From: an uncultured Oligoflexia bacterium
GTDB taxonomy: Bacteria > Bdellovibrionota > Bacteriovoracia > Bacteriovoracales > Bacteriovoracaceae
Length of the DNA stretch: 5,375 nt
Assembly: GCA_950060715.1 (NCBI GenBank)
Contig: CATLVA010000138.1
Span: 1 to 5,375, forward strand
Reading direction: 5' to 3'
The translations under genes were made by a program, and so were the position numbers. Shown in pieces: positions 5,188 through 5,375 of the stretch (positions within the stretch are counted from its first letter, which is position 1; every line of letters starts with the position of its first letter). Below the pieces are notes generated by a model, which ran no database searches, was not told the origin of the DNA, and saw only the letters and a list, made by a program, of their open reading frames with translations.

Positions 5188-5344
5188 ACTTAGGTGTTTT
5201 ACCATTCAGAAACTGATTTAGTTGTCCCTTTATCGGAGTGTCGTTTTCCACAAAATTTTGATTCAGATAGCCTTTGATCTGCAATACTGCATAGGCCAGA
5301 GCAGCTAAAGTGAGTAGGTTAAATAGCAATTTGTAATTCTTCAT
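5126..5344 (-). CDS. Small single-pass membrane protein, unknown function (72 aa)
   Basis: I do not recognise a family. The predicted protein has a short positive start (MKNYK), a hydrophobic stretch at about 6-23 (LLFNLLTLAALAYAVLQI) fitting a membrane anchor or uncleaved signal, then a hydrophilic tail rich in N, K, E and P that ends PPSLPPKEQE. There is no lipobox cysteine. In favour of a real gene are the well-formed N-terminal anchor, a plausible composition along its length, and an in-frame TAG just upstream that fixes the start at the ATG 5344-5342. Against it are the lack of a clear Shine-Dalgarno (GAATCTGTTT precedes the ATG) and the fact that its last 20 codons plus stop lie antisense to the end of the SEC59-like gene. 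It ends with tandem stops TAG TGA. It may be single-copy or the last gene of a unit that begins outside the window. Confidence 0.5.
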   Translation of the reverse strand: MKNYKLLFNLLTLAALAYAVLQIKGYLNQNFVENDTPIKGQLNQFLNGKTPKSIELETKRLTPPSLPPKEQE

Positions 5345-5375
5345 AAACAGATTCTATATTCTTTATTTAAAAAGT

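Noticed and set aside
1..5375. CRISPR array, tRNA/rRNA gene, transposase or toxin-antitoxin system
   Set aside because: No regularly spaced repeats, cloverleaf, transposase motif or paired small genes were seen on either strand.

Overview
This AT-rich window reads as an ordinary chromosomal stretch from a Gram-negative bacterium. The combination of a VKOR-DsbA fusion, a MinD/ParA-type ATPase next to a RodZ-like HTH protein, and rluD-pgeF suggests a deltaproteobacterium in the old sense, most likely Bdellovibrionota, and the low GC would fit Bacteriovoracales. That placement is inferred from gene content and composition; no marker gene is present to prove it.

Layout. About nine tenths of the window is one tightly packed minus-strand operon, read from right to left. 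Its genes are a MinD/FlhG-like ATPase (4480-3533), a protein joining a J-domain-like N-terminus to a RodZ-type HTH (3523-2762), an RluD-family pseudouridine synthase (2758-1799), the YfiH/PgeF multicopper-oxidase-fold protein (1806-1216) and a membrane VKOR-DsbA thiol oxidase fusion (1211 downwards). The gaps are 9, 3, -8 and 4 nt, so co-transcription and translational coupling are likely. Upstream of the operon, a 62-nt divergent intergenic region separates it from a plus-strand gene for a membrane SEC59/Dgk1-like lipid kinase or CTP-transferase-like protein (4543-5187). A small minus-strand ORF with one membrane segment (5344-5126) converges on that gene and overlaps its 3' end. At the left edge, 1-71 is non-coding and holds a short imperfect palindromic sequence that looks like a dispersed intergenic repeat.

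How the genes fit together. rluD followed by yfiH/pgeF is a widely conserved pair (rRNA modification plus a YfiH-family protein). The ATPase and the HTH/J-like protein look like a second functional pair, plausibly concerned with cell organisation or polarity. The VKOR-DsbA fusion would make periplasmic disulfides. I see no direct biochemical link between these modules.

Most notable points. (1) The VKOR-DsbA reading frame is cut by a single in-frame TAG at 203-201. The same frame then continues for 42 codons and encodes the missing cis-Pro (TPT) end of the thioredoxin fold, so this is a recent nonsense mutation, a sequencing error or a readthrough case. (2) The J-like domain has lost the HPD motif and is fused to a RodZ-type HTH without a membrane anchor. 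(3) The divergent promoter region has a compact palindrome overlapping perfect -10 hexamers. (4) There is a REP-like element at the left edge. I found no CRISPR array, RNA gene, insertion sequence or defence system.
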